Shown in pieces: positions 49,991-62,071 of a stretch of 64,000 nt of DNA. The translations under genes and the position numbers were made by a program. Below the pieces are notes generated by a model, which did not search any database, had not been told where the DNA came from, and worked only from the letters and a program-made list of their open reading frames with translations. The DNA is from Tamarix chinensis. Taxonomy: Eukaryota; Streptophyta; Magnoliopsida; Caryophyllales; Tamaricaceae. Each line of letters starts with the position of its first letter. The first letter of the stretch is position 1. The stretch spans positions 28,090,032 through 28,154,031 of the forward strand of contig CM060173.1 of NCBI GenBank assembly GCA_030549775.1. Direction: 5' to 3'.

Positions 49991-52416
49991 CTATGCATCA
50001 AGGAGTACATCCATATCGCAAATTACTTGACTCCTACATGTTCGACGGTTATGTTTAGCTTCTCCACATCAACTGCAGTGCACAGTAGAGATATCCTGAA
50101 ACTGAGATTCAATCCTTCTAGTTTTTGGTCTACCAGGAATTTTCTTCACAATGGGGGGCAGAATACACAAGTTGCTGCCTTCATAATCATCACCGTCCCT
50201 AATTATTAGCTTACCGGTTGTCGGCTCTAAGGAAGGAAGTTCATGAGTCTCTATAGGGTTTATGGAGTTTTGGTATATCAATTCTTGTGGTTCCTTCTTA
50301 TTGAAAGAATCAGTATAGTCATACAAACTATATTTCAGCTAATCAAGTACATAACAAACATGTGGACACGGGATTCGGGTAACTTGCCACTCTCCACAAC
50401 TACAAGTCCTCTTATTCAAGTCCACAATCAGTTGTGCAACCATAATTTCAACCTTGAACATTAAATGAGAATACCTAATAGACCTCATAACATATGAGCA
50501 CTTCATGTAGTTACAGTACAATATTTTATCAATAGAAGTACCTATAGAGATCTGCCATCTACATATTTCATTCTTCACATTCAGCATCTTCATCTCAAGT
50601 TTATCAAAATAGGCTAACAGCAGTGAAGGTATGCTAAATACTCTCTCATTCCTCATCCATGAATTGAAAGACTCAGCAATGTTGGAGTTCATCCAAGTCC
50701 ATCATGGTTTGGGAAATTTACTTCGGGCCTAATGTTCTAGCTTAGTATTCTTCGCCCATTCTGCTAGCTTCATGTTAAATGCCTAAAGATTTACCATAAA
50801 CATGTTGAAATCAACATCTGTATTAGCATATGCAGTGGCATCAAATAAATCTAAAGCATTTTCTTTCATTAGTCTCCTGGTAATCCCTAACTTCATCAGT
50901 TCACTGTTAAAGTTCTCCTTCAAATGCCTAAAAAAAACAATGGTTTTCTTCACCAATGATTTCACCAACACTACTTATTATCCTTGGATGCCTGTCCGAT
51001 AAGACAACTACTTCTAAATACCGAATAATCAACTTCACCTGTTTCAGAAACTAATTCCAATTATCGTAGTTTTCACAACTAACAATGCCGATAGCTAAAG
51101 GGAGTATTATGTTATCTGCATCAACTATACATGCAGACAACAATGTCCCACCAAATGGAATACTATGATGCCTGGCATCCACAAAAATACATGGTCTACA
51201 ACCAAACAAGAATCCTTGGATATAAGAAGTAAAAGATATAAATAGTTGTGAAAATTTGCAATTTTCAACGACAACAAAGGCTATAGAACCAAGACTGCTC
51301 TTCTTCACACGATCACATATCCAATCCAACATCTTATAGTGATCTTTTGGATCACCATAGATAAAAGATTTATCACATTCAACTACAGACCAAGCTTGAG
51401 AGTAATTAATCTGAATGCCAGTATCCCTCTCAATATCCTTGTGGATTTCATTAGGTTTATATTTAGACATACTCCTAATCTTACCAAGAATAAGGCCCCC
51501 GACTAATTTAGAAGAAAAATGTGGCTTATGTAATGCACAAATGTCACCGACCTTGTGTTGATGAGAGTCATTAAATTCCCTAATTTTAACCATTGATGTA
51601 TTTGGAATAGCATATACCTTAATGATGAAAGGGCAATCATCTAGTGAACATTTCACAATCAAACGGGTTTTTGTATTCTTAACCCATTTATGACGGAACT
51701 CACATGCTATAGAATATTTGTAAAGGTAGTTTCGGAATGCATTTACACTTTCAAATATTTGACCTTCACCAATTATAACATTGGACATCACACTACTAAC
51801 CCAAGTACAAGTAACACAAGCAGCACTTCGAACCCCCATCTCAACACCCCTTGACTTATCAACATACTCATTTTCATAACTATTGTCATTTACTTTCAAT
51901 CCATTAGACCCCATATTAGATTTTGAGCAGCCTGGGTTATCTCTGATTATGTGGGATGACCTTCATATGAAATCCAAATAATCATCATTATACATTACAT
52001 TAAACTAAAGAACATGGTTGACAAAATATTAATAATATAATATAAGCATGGTAAAGGACTTACAACAAGTTATCATCTATCATCACTTCTACATTTTCCA
52101 CTATGATATAGGCAAAGCCATATTCTTCATTGAATTCGAAAATCTCTACAAGGTAAGCATCATCAACCAGTGGCATAAGGATTGACCTATTAAATTTTAA
52201 GCTATACCAAACATTTTTCTATTTGGAAGATATAGTAAACCTCTTGCAACAAGCAGAAATAACCTCCTCAACACTCATACCATCATCTATTATCGCTCCA
52301 CTTTTACTACCACCATCATAATCAACGTATTTGTTTCCCTTAACAATGAACGGCCCTCCATAGTGCAAATACATATACATACACCTAGATCCACACAACT
52401 CCATAAACCTATTCAT
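49991..52416 (-). pseudogene. MuDR-type transposase of the MULE, disrupted
   Basis: Start proposed at 52416 (MNRFMELCGS) and stop at 49993-49991. N-terminal domain: MYLHYGGPFIV, then after an in-frame TAG at 52221-52219 MPLVDDAYLVEIFEF. One intron of about 110 bp follows near 52070-51960. The DNA-binding-like region has FRNYLYKYSIACEF and RLIVKCSLDDCPFIIK. Catalytic core: Asp in CIFVDARHHS (51179-51177) and Asp in VVLSDRHPRI (50996-50994). NSNIAESFNSWMRNER is a family landmark. SWIM zinc finger: CSCGEW...CPHV (50404-50360). Final CCHC knuckle CGEAKHNRRTC (about 50068-50036). Lesions: TAG 51053-51051, an A8 run at 50930-50937 (T8 on the coding strand) causing a frameshift, stops near 50785, 50750-50700 and 50341, and TGA 50071-50069. 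Family role: cuts and joins the element ends. Confidence 0.9.
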
Positions 52417-52419
52417 TAT

Positions 52420-55400
52420 TAGCCAATGTATAAGTTACAAAGGTTTAAAAAGCAATAGCAAACATAATTATCCAATCGCAATCATATGTATCTATATCAA
52501 TACTATTATTTTAAGCAAACTATCCTTATTAACTTCCCTCTCTAATACACTAACATTTTATATAAAAGAAATCCTCAGAAAAGATGAAGAATTTTAAATT
52601 ATGAGCACAACTAATAACCAAATCTTCAAAAAAAATATCCAACGCAACAACCACCATTCAAGGAGGTTTCAGTACCATACTTGCACAACCATAATTCTAT
52701 ACCTTCCCCCCACAATCAATAATCAAAACAGAATGGGTGACAATAATCAAACCCCAAACCGTCACAACCATACTTTAAATCCACAGAAACAATAACCCAC
52801 CAGTAATCATATATTTTTAAATTGTAATGTCAAATACAAATTAGCATCAACAAGAACACAACAAAATCAAATTTTACTAAATCTCACAAAATATATAAAT
52901 AATTAAGCCATTGTAGATAGAACCGAAGTAGTTGGACAATAATTTACTAGATAAACAACATCCAGATCTATGTCAAATTGCAAGGTCAAAGGGTTAAAGC
53001 CAGTTTACTTCCACCACAAAGACAAAGACGAAAGGGATGGATTCAAGACGAACAAGATAAGGGATGAACAAGGAGAAGAACGGTTGAGGACTGCACTGAT
53101 GTTCATTGTAAACGGGACAACATTCGAGGGTTTTTCACTGAAGATAAGGGATGAAGAAGAATCCAAACAAAATTACCCTAACAAAGAATCGTAGGAAAAA
53201 CAAACATTTATACACGGTTAATTCCCAGCCACACACCCAAGTGGTTTGGAGTAGAATATGTTGCAGTATTTGGACGTATACCTGTCTCATTCAAGAGAAA
53301 AATAAATTCGACTCAATACTAAAAGTGATGAACCCACAGAAATTAATTTTATGAGGATGGGCTGCAGTCTTTTTTTTCATTCAGATTTATTTGAAGAAAT
53401 ATTTTAAATTTTTATTATCAGTAAATGAAAATAATAACAATAAACCTAACATATATAGTTTTGACATGCACTTGTACATATAGGTATCATTCATTGTACA
53501 CTTATACACTTTGGATGTACATTCAAGGATAATTAAATGTATTGTGTTTTGTTCCATTTCATAGTTAAAACTAGTGAAAGAATTCGGTTATAGTAAGGAA
53601 AAAATTTAATACAATTCCCTACTCAGTGAAATCAAAAAATTTAATTTAAGTCTATTACAACATACCTATGGGAGAAAATCCAAATGTCTGCCTTACGTTT
53701 ACAACATAGAACAATTATAGAACAAACGACAAGGTATTTCAACAAAGTCAAGATCCTTCATGGATTTCAACTTAACAAGATCAGTAAAATTGGTACGACA
53801 CCCACCTTCTCTATGTAATACAACTCAAATCATGGAGATTCCTAAACCATATATATATATATATATATCATTTTTTTAATATAAAAGATCGAAGAAAAGG
53901 CAACATATCTAAATTCATACAAGTTGTTTGACATATACAATACATTCTAGGTTCCTTATCGATATCTTCAGTTGAAATAGATTTTCTTGTTTTAGTATAG
54001 TCAATTTTTTTTACAATAACTTATAACTAACATCATGTAAATCTTAATAACATTTAATTCTCAAAATTTGATCTAAGTTTCAATAGGCTAAACCTATAAA
54101 AGCCACCCAGTTGAGGTTAGATCTTAAAGATAGGTATTTTGTATTCATTCCAAGTATTGTTGCATAGGAGGACATACAAGGCTGGTGAATGCGATGAAAA
54201 AAAGGTATGGTCGTTCTTACACCGGATAAAATGAAGTTTTTTTCTCTACTATTGAATGATACATGCATGCATGTTCATTTAATATTTTTTTTATTTAGTT
54301 GATGATTTTGTTTTAGTATTTCCTTATTGATGCACCCCTACTTACTGGGGGGAAACAAAAAAAAATTAAAGTGAGCTATGAGCTAGATAATACAACCATA
54401 TACTGATATGTGCAGGGGCTATTCAACCAAAAATCTATGCATGTAATGTAAGCCCAACCATAGTACCCCAAAATAAACTTCAAACGTCATGTAAATATTG
54501 CAACACCAACACTCCTCTTAGCAATAAAGCCTAGGATACAGCATAATGCTATAAGAATAAGGTAAGGAAAAAAAATTACATAAGCTACCCTCCAAAGACG
54601 AAACTATCTCAATACTGCAATTACTCCTAGTCGTCCACAAACTAACAAAATAGCTAGTAGCAACCCATAATTGCTTGGGAACCAACAAACCAAAGTGAAG
54701 AAAATAGAACCCCGTCAAACATACTTCATGCTCCATCATCCTATTAAATCCACGTAATAAACTACCCTACTCTTAGGTGCCCTTCATTTGCCAATGCATT
54801 TTCTTGTACAAATAACTAAGGACTGCTGCTATTTCATCCTATTCTTAATCAGGTTAATATAAATTTTAACTTCCACCAAGCCATAATATTGAATCCTAGT
54901 AGTAGCTATTGGCAATCCTTTATAGTCAACAATCCACCATAGAAAAAGCTTAATACACTTTTTATTTTATTGAAATAATTTATTGCCAAAAGGAAAACAC
55001 CAATCCACCATATTATCTTCCATAAGATAAGATTACTATTAATGCAAAAACAACAGACAATTATTGACTAGTTCTCAAGAAAGAAAGAGGCCCCAAACAA
55101 ATCAAAATGAGGACAATGACGATCAAATTGCTAGGTTCAGTTATCATTTAAAATTCACTTTTCCATTGATATTCTCATATTTTTTCGATTTAAACTGAAC
55201 CAAATAAACTTCAAACTTTATAATAAAATCAGGCCTTCAAAATTACATTTGTTTCTTACTTCAGATCAATAGAGAATTAACCGCACCTGCTCAAATCGAG
55301 TTAGTACAGTCGCAAATCAAGTAGGTCATCATAAACCAAAACTTACGGTAACAGATACACATGATATTTTTCAACCTTATCAATTAATGATAACATATGC

Positions 55401-56132
55401 AAAAACAATCAATCACATGACTTACGATTACATATTCTTTCTCCACAAAAATGTGCTTCATAATTCTTCCTCAAACTACATTATAGAAGAACACATAAAC
55501 TCAGCTTCCTAACTTGATTCTAGTTTCAACTAGAGTGAAAATTAGAAAATTAGTAAAAAGTTGAGCAACTAGAGACTCTACCGTATAACCCCCAAAGTGC
55601 AATGAAAAGTCTGAATTAGATTCAGACATAAGATTAATTTCAATAACAACTCAAAACTTAGAGTAGATAAGAGAACCGAAGTAGAGTACCATTTTTAGAG
55701 CAAGAAAGGTTGAGCAACAAAAAATGACGGGCATGAAGAAGGCTACAAACAGAGTCGTCAGTGAGCTTCAGTTGACGATGCAAGCATCGACAAGTTCGAT
55801 GGTAAGAAGAGAAACACAAATGCTGTAAAAGGCTATCAAATGGTCGCAAAAAGATGCCCAATGGAGGAGATAGAGCCACCAACACAGATGAGTTACCGTA
55901 GTTCTTCAACCTAATTCTACTTTCAAACCAGTCAGACCAGAGACAAAAAGCTTCAAAAAATCTTCCAGATCATATAATGAACTAAAAAATTTAGAGTGGC
56001 TTGAAAAATACTAACCTATTGTATTCTACATATAAAATGATGGTTCGGAATAAATAATAAAAAGACTCAATACTAGATGTGGTGGACTGAAAATAATTAC
56101 TTTAAGTTGGATGGACCATAGGTTTTTTTCCC
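52420..56132 (-). other. Right arm of the MULE: leader and terminal region of the transposase gene
   Basis: No second gene is recognised. The - strand from about 55950 to 55650 is less AT-rich and has an open stretch of 83 codons (55909-55658) without similarity that I know. It could be the 5' untranslated exon of the transposase transcript, mirroring the CT-rich leader at the left end. The + strand frame at 52970-53194 (74 codons) is highly charged and has no recognised family. Confidence 0.4.
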
Positions 56133-56141
56133 TATTAATTA
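56133..56141. repeat. Right 9-bp target duplication of the MULE
   Basis: tattaatta, directly after the right terminus (ttttttccc); identical to 19545-19553. Confidence 0.85.
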
Positions 56142-56467
56142 GCAAGAGAAAAGCAGCAGTAGAGTAGAGCAATTATGCTATGAGGCTTAAGATGTACTTT
56201 CATAGGATCACTCATGACACACTTCATTATCTCAAGGCCTTCATCACACAACAGTATAGATAGAGGCTATAGAAGGGTGAATGATGGGCTGAGTGTTCTG
56301 CCACTTATCAATTTTTTGTTAGTACCATTGAAAGGCGAGAAAAAGTAATAATTTATCTATTTTATACTCTTTTCATATTAAAAAATAAATTATATTATTA
56401 TTAAATTTTATATTTAAAAAGTATTTAAAAGAAATTAAAGTCCATTTTTTAATTTTAATTTTTAATT

Positions 56468-56501
<34 letters not shown>

Positions 56502-57330
56502 TTTATTTTTTAATATAAAATGTAAGTATAATTTTAAAAATATTTTTCTAATTTTTTAAAAAAATATACAAGTTAATAGAATTAATTTTACTTTTAATAT
56601 GAAATAAGTATTATAAATTATTTAAAAATATGTGTTATATTATTAAATTTATATAAATTAAATGATATAATTTTATCGTACCTTGTAATCTATTTTTTCA
56701 TCAATCAGAAGATTAAGAGATCAAAAATATATTTATACAGAGACATATTAATTATTTTAAATATTTTATTTTTTAAAATTTATAATATTTAAATTAAAAT
56801 AATTTATATTATAATAAAAAAATTAAATTAATCAATTCTCTATTATTCTAATATTATTAAAGAGCGCTGGCCAAAAGAATCAACGGTAATTAAATTGGCC
56901 GACGATAGGACCTATTTATTTATTTATTGGGGTGTGCCACTAGCAATCATGGAAATAATGATCAGCTAGTGATTACTTCTCTGTCATTCTCTGGACCCAA
57001 CTTCAAAACAAAAAGCCGGTTCTGGACCATACGACTCAACTCACACACACACACAACTTTCTTGCCATCCCTCTTCATTGCTATTATTGGTTGCAGCAGC
57101 TTATTTCCTTTTTGTTTTCTTCTTTCTTCTAATAGGATGCTCCTAGGAAGGATTGATAAATACAAGAGAAATGTTCTGTTGACTCGGCACTTTAAGTGTC
57201 CGACACACGCGCCAGAAATTAAAATATTTTACACTCTTGTTTATATAAATATATTTATATAAAAAAAACTATTTTTATAAATATGGACAGGGAGTATGCT
57301 TTACAGATTTATTATTAATTCTTTTACATA
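56142..57330. other. AT-rich spacer without genes
   Basis: Very AT-rich, with a short TA run at about 56468-56494. The frame 56927-57262 has no recognisable motif. I see no supported feature. Confidence 0.5.
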
Positions 57331-57335
57331 TGTAA

Positions 57336-58206
57336 TGATGTGAATCTTGTAAATTTATATTTAAGTAATTTTGAAATTTGTTGTGAATTAATAACTTACA
57401 ATTGTTTATCTTATTTGTTGAATTAATAGGATAATATCGCAGCTTATGGTTTTCTGTGGACTTGGACATAAGTGTTGGGTAGTTCAGACTATGCTTGGAG
57501 TGTACAGATTGTGTAAATTTTATTAAGATTTTTGTAATCCCATATGATGCATTCGCCGGTCGGAATGGGCTAATGGGAATTAGGACGGTTGTATAATCTG
57601 CCACCCGGTCCATAAAATTGGACTAGCTGGATTGTGGATTAATCAATCCTTAATGACCATGATTAGCTATAGTTGATTTAGCTGATAGGAAATTAAGACT
57701 TAAGCTTAATTGTATTATTGGGTCATTTTCTTTATGATGGTTGGCTGGTCGACACCCTACGTTGTTGTTCCTTGGTTTGGGCTGTTCGACACCTTGTATT
57801 TCTGGCCCAAACGGGTAGTATCGTCCGTCCATAACAGGCTGTAATATTCGTATGTATTTTGTATCTTATACGGCTTCTGTATACATATATATATGTTAGA
57901 TACGATGTAATACGCACTTTTTTGGACAGAAATAAAGTTCAGTGATATTTTCTTTCTCTCGATCTCTCTCGACTCCGTCTCTCTCTTGGCGATTCTCTCA
58001 TTCGCTTCTGTTCTGCTTCTGTCTCGTTCTCTTCTCGATCGATCTTGATCATTCACCTTCTAAATTCAGTTGCCATTGAATCAATTGTGCTTCTGAAGTT
58101 GTGGTTCTTCCTTTGGAAAGTTTTCCTTAGGCTGTACTGGAGGAAATCAAACATTGCGCTCGATTAAATCTTTGATCCTTTGCGAAACCCTAACCGGTTT
58201 CCATCA
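57336..58206 (+). repeat. 5' LTR of the gypsy element
   Basis: TG...CA ends. A poly(A)-signal-like aataaa lies near 57932 and a ctctctcg-rich segment follows it. Confidence 0.95.
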
Positions 58207-58208
58207 TT

Positions 58209-58220
58209 TGGTATCAGAGC
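58209..58220 (+). other. Primer binding site (methionine tRNA type)
   Basis: tggtatcagagc lies two bases after the 5' LTR, the usual site complementary to the 3' end of plant initiator methionine tRNA. Confidence 0.9.
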
Positions 58221-58912
58221 CTCGATTTTTCTAGAGTGCTCGTAGTTTTGTATTATTGATTAAGTTGTCTTCATTTTTGTTAACTCGATTTCTGTATTTC
58301 GCTAACCCTAGTTTGAGGTGTGAAATTTTTAGGGTTTTGCAGCGACAAACTCAGTATCGATTCTTGTCACTTTCAAACCGGCGATTAAAGCTTTTCTACC
58401 CACTATTTTGAAAGTCTGAAAAAAGAAAACCCTAATCGACCTAGGGTTTGGTCAAGAATCTGAATCTTGACTGACAGCGCGACCTACTGTTGTTGGTAAC
58501 TTCGATTTGTAAATTCCTTTGTTAATACTACTATATGCTATATTTAATTTCCAATCTTCGACAAATTATCTGTTTATTGTTAAGTATCTAGGTTGAAAAT
58601 TACAACCGGTGAACTATCTTGGTTTCAAGAAAGGGGATAGACCTCCAAGAAGAGGGGCACCCTAAATACTTGAACTAATTGCTTAAGCAGACGCGGTAAT
58701 ATCGTTCCCTCCTACTTATTTCGTATTATTGAAATAGTTTTGGCAAAGTATCATAAGCAGTGAGTTATTCTGAGTAAAATTTTTACTGTTGCGATTACTG
58801 TTAACATTTGTGAAGCCATATTTCTGTGGCATATAGTGTGTCTGTTATCTGTGATTCTTGGATCAGTTGCTTCTGTGATTAAAATTACTGCTGTGTTGAT
58901 TATTAATTACTA

Positions 58913-60817
58913 TTGAATTTCATCATGTCTAATAATGGCCAATCAGTGAATCAATATGTGTCTAGTAATGACCTTCTAGAAACCCTTAGGACTTTTCAAG
59001 AACAAATGACTGCACAATTTGCTATCTTATCTGCTAACCTAGAACAAAGATTAGGAGAACAAGAAGTAAGACTTAATGAATTGCAAAATAACAGAATTGA
59101 GACTAATCAAGCAGGAGTTTTAGGAAGAGCTCCAATGGATCCTAGGACTAGGATTCCACCTATAGCTAATCTAGAAGAGTTAGAAGATCAAATATCCCAC
59201 AATAGTGATAGGATGCTTAGACAGAACAATAGGCAGGATAGGGAATTAGAATTCGTAGATAGAAATTTAAATAATCTTAAGCTTAGCATACCAGGGTTCA
59301 ATGGGAGAAATGACCCTGATTACTATTTTGAGTGGGAAAGAAAAATAGAATTGGTATTTGAGTGTCATAATTACTCTGAGGAAAAGAAAATTAAAGTGGC
59401 TGTAGTAGAGTTTACTGAGTATGCGTCTTCTTGGTATCATAATTTGGTGTTAACTAGACGTAGGTGTGGGGAACCTGCTATATAGACTTGGGCAGAGTTT
59501 AAAACTTTAATGAGAAAGAGATTCGTACCAAGTTACTATTATAGAGAGTTGCATAAAAGGTTGCAAACTATTAGTCAGGGAGTGAGATCAGTAGATGACT
59601 ATTATAAAGAGTTAGAAGTTTTAATTATTAAGACAGGAGTTATTGAGGATGATGATGCTACTATGGCTAGGTTTCTGAGTGGATTAAATTCAGAGATAGC
59701 TGATAGGGTAGAGTTGTATCCTTGTGGAACTTTAACTGAAATGGTGAATATAGCTACTAAGATAGAGATTCAATTGAGGAAATCTAGGCAATATAAACCC
59801 CCTGGGATTGGGTTTAAGACTATTATGAGGAGAAATTTTGGGGGAAATACCTCTAGAAACTGGAAGAACAATAGTAAGATAGAGTTTAGGGGGAGAAACG
59901 ATGAAGTTAAGACAGGACAGAAACCTGAAAAGGGCAGGAATGTGATGGCAAATCCTGTAAATGGGTTAAACGGGACTAGGGATATTAAATGTTTTAGATG
60001 TGGAGGTTTAGGTCATATAGCTTCTGAATGCCCTAACAAGAGGAATATTTTGATTAGAGAATCTGGGGAAGTAGAATCTGAATCTGAATCTGAAGAAGAG
60101 GAAGAAGGGGCTAATGTAGTAGGAAAGGGAGATAGTGACCTAGAAGATGAAATAGAATTACCAGTGAGTAGGGATCTTTTTGTGGTTAGAAGAGCCTTAA
60201 ATAGTAATAAGTTACCTGATTCCAATGCTTTACAAAGAGAAAATATATTCCATACTCGATGTTTAATTGATGATAAGTGTTTTAACATGGCTATAGATAG
60301 TGGTAGTTGTATTAATGCTGCTAGTACCCTATTAGTATCTAAATTAGGTTTAAACACTACTAAACATCCAAAACCATACAGATTGCAATGGCTTAATGAG
60401 TTGGGAGATGTTAAGGTTAGTCAACAGGTTCTAGTGAATTTAAAATTAGGAAAATATGATGATTCTGTTTTATGTGATATAGTTCCTATGCATGCTGCTC
60501 ACTTTTTGTTGGGTAGGCCTTGGCAATATGATAGAAGGGTAGTACATGATAGTTATAAGAATAGGTATACAGTACAGAAGGATGATAGGAAGATTGTCTT
60601 AGCACCTATGACTCCAAAGGAAATATTTGAGGATCAAACCAAAATTAAATCTGATTATAAGGAATTAACTAAGTCTAATTTGGGAAATGATCATAGTACA
60701 AAGGACATGAAAGGCACTTTTGGATTTTATGCTAAAGGTAAGGATGTAGGAAAAGCAATAAAAAGAAATGCTAATGTATATTTGATGGTTTTTAAGGGCT
60801 GCTATGAGAGTCATTGA
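58913..60817 (+). pseudogene. Gypsy gag and aspartic protease with one in-frame amber stop
   Basis: The frame from 58913 runs to 59485, where a TAG (59483-59485) stops it. The same frame resumes (TWAEFKTLMRKRF) and continues to 60817. The gag capsid part has NDPDYYFEWERKIELVF and LMRKRFVPSYYYREL. The nucleocapsid knuckle CFRCGGLGHIASEC lies near 59995-60036. An acidic, Ser/Glu-rich linker follows. The protease has AIDSGSCINAAS with the catalytic Asp at 60296-60298, and HFLLGRPWQYDRR. Apart from the stop, the segment is unusually well kept. A retained stop could reduce Gag output or be a recent mutation. Confidence 0.9.
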
Positions 60818-61442
60818 AGAAGTACCTAGTACAGTGAAAATGTTATTGGAAGAATATAGTGACTTATTTCCTGAGGATATACCTAGTGGATTACCTCCAT
60901 TAAGGGGAATAGAACATCAAATAGACTTTATTCCAGGAGCTGTTATACCAAACAGACCTGCTTATAGAGCAAATCCTGAAGAGGTTAAGGAATTAAAAAG
61001 ACAAGTAACAGAATTGTTAAGTAAAGGATACATTAAAGAGTCTATGAGTCCTTGTGCAGTACCTGTATTACTAGTGCCTAAAAAGGATGTTTTGAAACAT
61101 TGTGTTAATTGTATTAAATGTAGACAGGCAAAAACTACTTCAAAACCTTTTGGATTATATACCCCCTTGCCTGTATCTAATCATCCTTGGGTTGATGTGT
61201 CTTTGGATTTTGTGTTAGGATTACCTAGGACTAATAGAGCTAAGGATTCCATAATGGTTGTGGTAGATAGATTCAGTAAAATGGCTCATTTAATACCCTG
61301 TAATAAAACCAATGATGCTGTAGCAGTGGCTGAATTATTTTTTTCTAATGTGGTTAAGTTACATGGAATTCCTAAGACTATAGTTTCAGATAGGGATGTT
61401 AAGTTTTTAAGCCATTTTGGAAAGTTTTGTGGGGTAAATTAG
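60804..61442 (+). pseudogene. Pol fragment: reverse transcriptase N-terminal edge joined in frame to integrase core
   Basis: It overlaps the gag-protease frame by 14 bases in another frame. The first part ([34 protein letters not shown]) is the entry to reverse transcriptase. At about 61089 it passes directly into [20 protein letters not shown], the end of the integrase zinc-binding region, then the core [14 protein letters not shown]. The YxDD box, RNase H and most of the zinc domain are missing. Integrase Asp residues are at 61206-61208 (SLDF) and 61389-61391 (VSDRD). The frame is open across the deletion join. A one-base loss in a T run near 61413-61416 then shifts the frame. Confidence 0.88.
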
Positions 61443-62040
61443 GGACTAAATTATTATTTTCTACAACTTGTCACCCTCAAACTGATGGTCAAACTGAAGT
61501 GGTTAATAGAACTCTGGGAAATATGTTGAGGGTTGTCCTTGGAAAGAATCTTAAACAATGGGAGTATGTTTTACCTCAAGTGGAATTTGCTTATAATAGG
61601 ACTTTACATTCTACAACTAATAAAACTCCATTTGAGATTGTGTATGGTTTTAATCCATTAACTCCATTAGATTTGAGTCCTTTACCTCATACTGATCTGC
61701 AAAATTTTGATGCTGAATCTAGAGCTGAAAGTATAAAAAAAATTACATGAGACTGTAAGCCAACAAATTAATAAGAAGGTACAACAGATGGCTGAACATG
61801 CTAATAAAAGAAGGAGGAAAATGATTTTAAACCTGGAGATTTAGTTTGGGTTCATTTAAGGAAAGAAAGGTTTCCAAATTTTAGAAAGTCAAAATTGGAT
61901 CCTAGAGGGGATTCCATTTACTGTATTAGAGAAAATTAATGACAATGCCTATAAAATTGATTTACCTGTTAAGTTTGGAAATGTGAGTAATTCTTTCAAT
62001 GTGGCAGACCTTAGTCCATTTCTGGGACTTGTTCAGGTTT
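61427..62040 (+). pseudogene. Gypsy integrase C-terminal half, frameshifted
   Basis: [20 protein letters not shown] carries the third catalytic residue, Glu at 61496-61498. [18 protein letters not shown] follows. The frame stops at 61750 because of an extra A in the run at about 61735-61742. The same protein continues in another frame (QQMAEHANKRRRK, then DLVWVHLRKERFPNFRKSK), the GPY/F-like C-terminal region, with at least one more break. All three DDE residues survive in pieces, but no single protein is encoded. Confidence 0.85.
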
Positions 62041-62071
62041 CAGAGGCGAAACCTTTCCAAGAAGAGGGGAA

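Larger units (their letters stand above)
19554..56132. mobile_element. 36.6-kb composite Mutator-like element (MULE) with Ulp1-like gene
   Basis: The left end at 19554 starts gggaaaaagagtgtggagtc. The right end at 56132, read inward, starts gggaaaaaaacctatggtcc. Similarity continues with gaps over about 40 bp (shared gtcc and taatta). Immediately outside lie perfect 9-bp direct repeats tattaatta at 19545-19553 and 56133-56141, the target duplication length of the Mutator superfamily. Inside are an inward-facing + strand Ulp1-like gene near the left end and an inward-facing - strand MuDR-type transposase near the right end. Later insertions inflate the length: a MITE array, a MITE, two giant solo LTRs and a gypsy remnant. 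Taking out the two solo LTRs, the gypsy remnant and the single MITE leaves roughly 21 kb, or about 18.5 kb without the MITE array. Both genes carry disabling mutations, so the copy is probably dead. Confidence 0.88.

Noticed and set aside
52970..53194. A 74-codon charged frame on the + strand as a gene
   Set aside because: No family resemblance; it lies in the presumed upstream region of the transposase on the opposite strand.
24907..56132. MULE left end at 24907 instead of 19554
   Set aside because: 24907-25167 is a complete MITE with its own taatatttt duplication; the right end's tattaatta duplication matches only the flank of 19554.
56927..57262. A 111-codon frame between the MULE and the gypsy element
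   Set aside because: No motif, and no similarity recognised in translation.
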